A stretch of 64,000 nucleotides of DNA from Macrococcus bovicus (GTDB lineage: Bacteria; Bacillota; Bacilli; Staphylococcales; Staphylococcaceae), in the NCBI RefSeq assembly GCF_004359575.1, contig NZ_SCWF01000008.1, positions 27,528-91,527 of the forward strand. Reading direction: 5' to 3'. The position numbers were made by a program, and so were the translations under genes. The notes under the pieces were generated by a model. It made no database searches and had not been told where the DNA came from. It was given only the letters and a program-made list of their open reading frames with translations. Of this stretch, positions 63,473 through 64,000 are shown piece by piece. Each line of letters opens with the position of its first letter. Position 1 is the first letter of the stretch.

Positions 63473-63501
63473 TTGACTTTAAAGTAGGAAGGTTATATAA
63501 T
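63473..63501 (+). promoter_or_regulatory. Strong promoter before tRNA-Leu, probably serving the rRNA operon
   Basis: TTGACT (63473-63478), 17 bases, TATAAT (63496-63501), preceded by an A/T-rich stretch resembling an UP element. No other good promoter is seen before the 16S gene, so this one may drive tRNA-Leu, tRNA-Gly and the rrn operon. Confidence 0.75.
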
Positions 63502-63550
63502 AAATCTTGTCGCTAAAACAGAAGACAATATAAAAGTTATCTGCTAACGA

Positions 63551-63634
63551 GCGGTCGTGGCGGAATGGCAGACGCGTCAGACTAAGGATCTGGTGGGTGT
63601 AATACCCGTGGAGGTTCGACTCCTCTCGACCGCA
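63551..63634 (+). tRNA. tRNA-Leu (AAG)
   Basis: An 84-base class II tRNA with a long variable arm (GGGTGTAATACCC). Acceptor GCGGTCG/CGACCGC; anticodon stem TCAGA/TCTGG with loop CTAAGGA, giving anticodon AAG. The CCA is not encoded. Confidence 0.93.
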
Positions 63635-63655
63635 CTACTTTTTAAAAATTTATAT

Positions 63656-63729
63656 GCGGGTGTAGTTTAGTGGTAAAACCTCAGCCTTCCAAGCTGATGT
63701 TGTCGGTTCGATTCCGATCACCCGCTCCA
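63656..63729 (+). tRNA. tRNA-Gly (TCC)
   Basis: Acceptor GCGGGTG/CACCCGC, anticodon loop CTTCCAA (anticodon TCC), T arm TCGGTTCGATTCCGA, with the CCA encoded. It has no promoter of its own and is probably transcribed with tRNA-Leu. Confidence 0.95.
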
Positions 63730-63890
63730 TTAAATTAATGAACATTGAAAACTGAATGACAATATGTCAACGTTAATTCCAAATAAGACTGCGATTTTAA
63801 TCGCTAGTCGCATTCGCAAACTCGCGTAGCCGAGTTTGTACAATGTTAAAGAGTGATTGGCTTAACTAATCAAAGAGCTTTATCAAACAC
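63730..63890 (+). other. rrn leader
   Basis: A 161-base spacer between tRNA-Gly and 16S rRNA without a clear promoter. It contains an antitermination boxA-like segment (GAACATTGAAAACT, 63739-63752). Just downstream is a small palindrome (TGACAATATGTCA). The last ~50 bases probably form one strand of the precursor-16S processing stem, whose partner lies outside the window. Confidence 0.6.

Positions 63891-64000
<110 letters not shown>

Overview
The window reads as a low-to-moderate GC Gram-positive chromosome segment from the family Staphylococcaceae. The evidence is the gene order (pyrG-ywjG-fba-murZ-glpX-rho-rpmE2-tdk-prfA-prmC-ywlC-ywlE-rpiB-ywlG-glyA-upp-mnaA-atp operon, rodA-ddl-murF-cshA, and mazEF-rsbUVW-sigB-tex-sprT) together with proteins that closely resemble their Staphylococcus counterparts. 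By eye the GC content is in the low-to-mid 40s percent. That is high for Staphylococcus and fits better with Macrococcus sensu lato (bovicus/equipercicus-like) or a nearby genus. This assignment is an inference, not a database result.

Layout. 1-2184: a two-component pair, the regulator truncated by the window edge. 2181-4742: a SAM-I riboswitch controlling an M20 amidohydrolase and an ATP-grasp ligase. 4772-9440: coaW, a GNAT enzyme, rpoE, pyrG with a CTP-sensing type attenuator, and ywjG. 9519-23811: a Spo0F-like lone receiver, then central metabolism, translation and wall-precursor genes, with a dense DnaA-box cluster between prmC and ywlC. 23912-33043: the complete F1Fo ATP synthase operon atpIBEFHAGDC, followed by a DUF1146 gene, murA, an epuA-like gene and fabZ. 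33135-35883: ywpF, a second-type SSB and two secreted LysM proteins, each preceded by a WalR-box-like repeat. 35919-39907: TPP riboswitch, tenA-thiD-thiM-thiE, then yidC. 40040-45450: 5-oxoprolinase genes pxpB, pxpC and pxpA interleaved with a biotin carrier protein and a biotin carboxylase, plus an NRAMP-like transporter. 45482-49201: HD hydrolase, cardiolipin synthase and rodA on the minus strand, with two very small plus-strand genes. 49355-63292: ddl, murF, cshA, three PH-domain membrane proteins, acpS, alr, mazEF, the sigB operon, tex and sprT. 63320-64000: tRNA-Glu, tRNA-Leu, tRNA-Gly and the start of a 16S rRNA gene.

How the genes work together. Much of the window is housekeeping: ATP synthesis, peptidoglycan precursors (murZ, murA, ddl, murF, alr, rodA), fatty acid and CoA supply (coaW, fabZ, acpS), and stress control (mazEF, sigB). 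Regulation is visible at the DNA/RNA level in several places: SAM and TPP riboswitches, the pyrG attenuator, a sigma-B promoter in front of rsbV, putative WalR sites and a putative DnaA-binding cluster. I see no insertion sequence, prophage, CRISPR array or integrated element. No stretch longer than about 300 bases lacks a gene; the longer gaps (33564-33775, 34385-34576, 34931-35115, 35884-36112, 63730-63890) hold the promoters, riboswitch, terminators and leader listed below.
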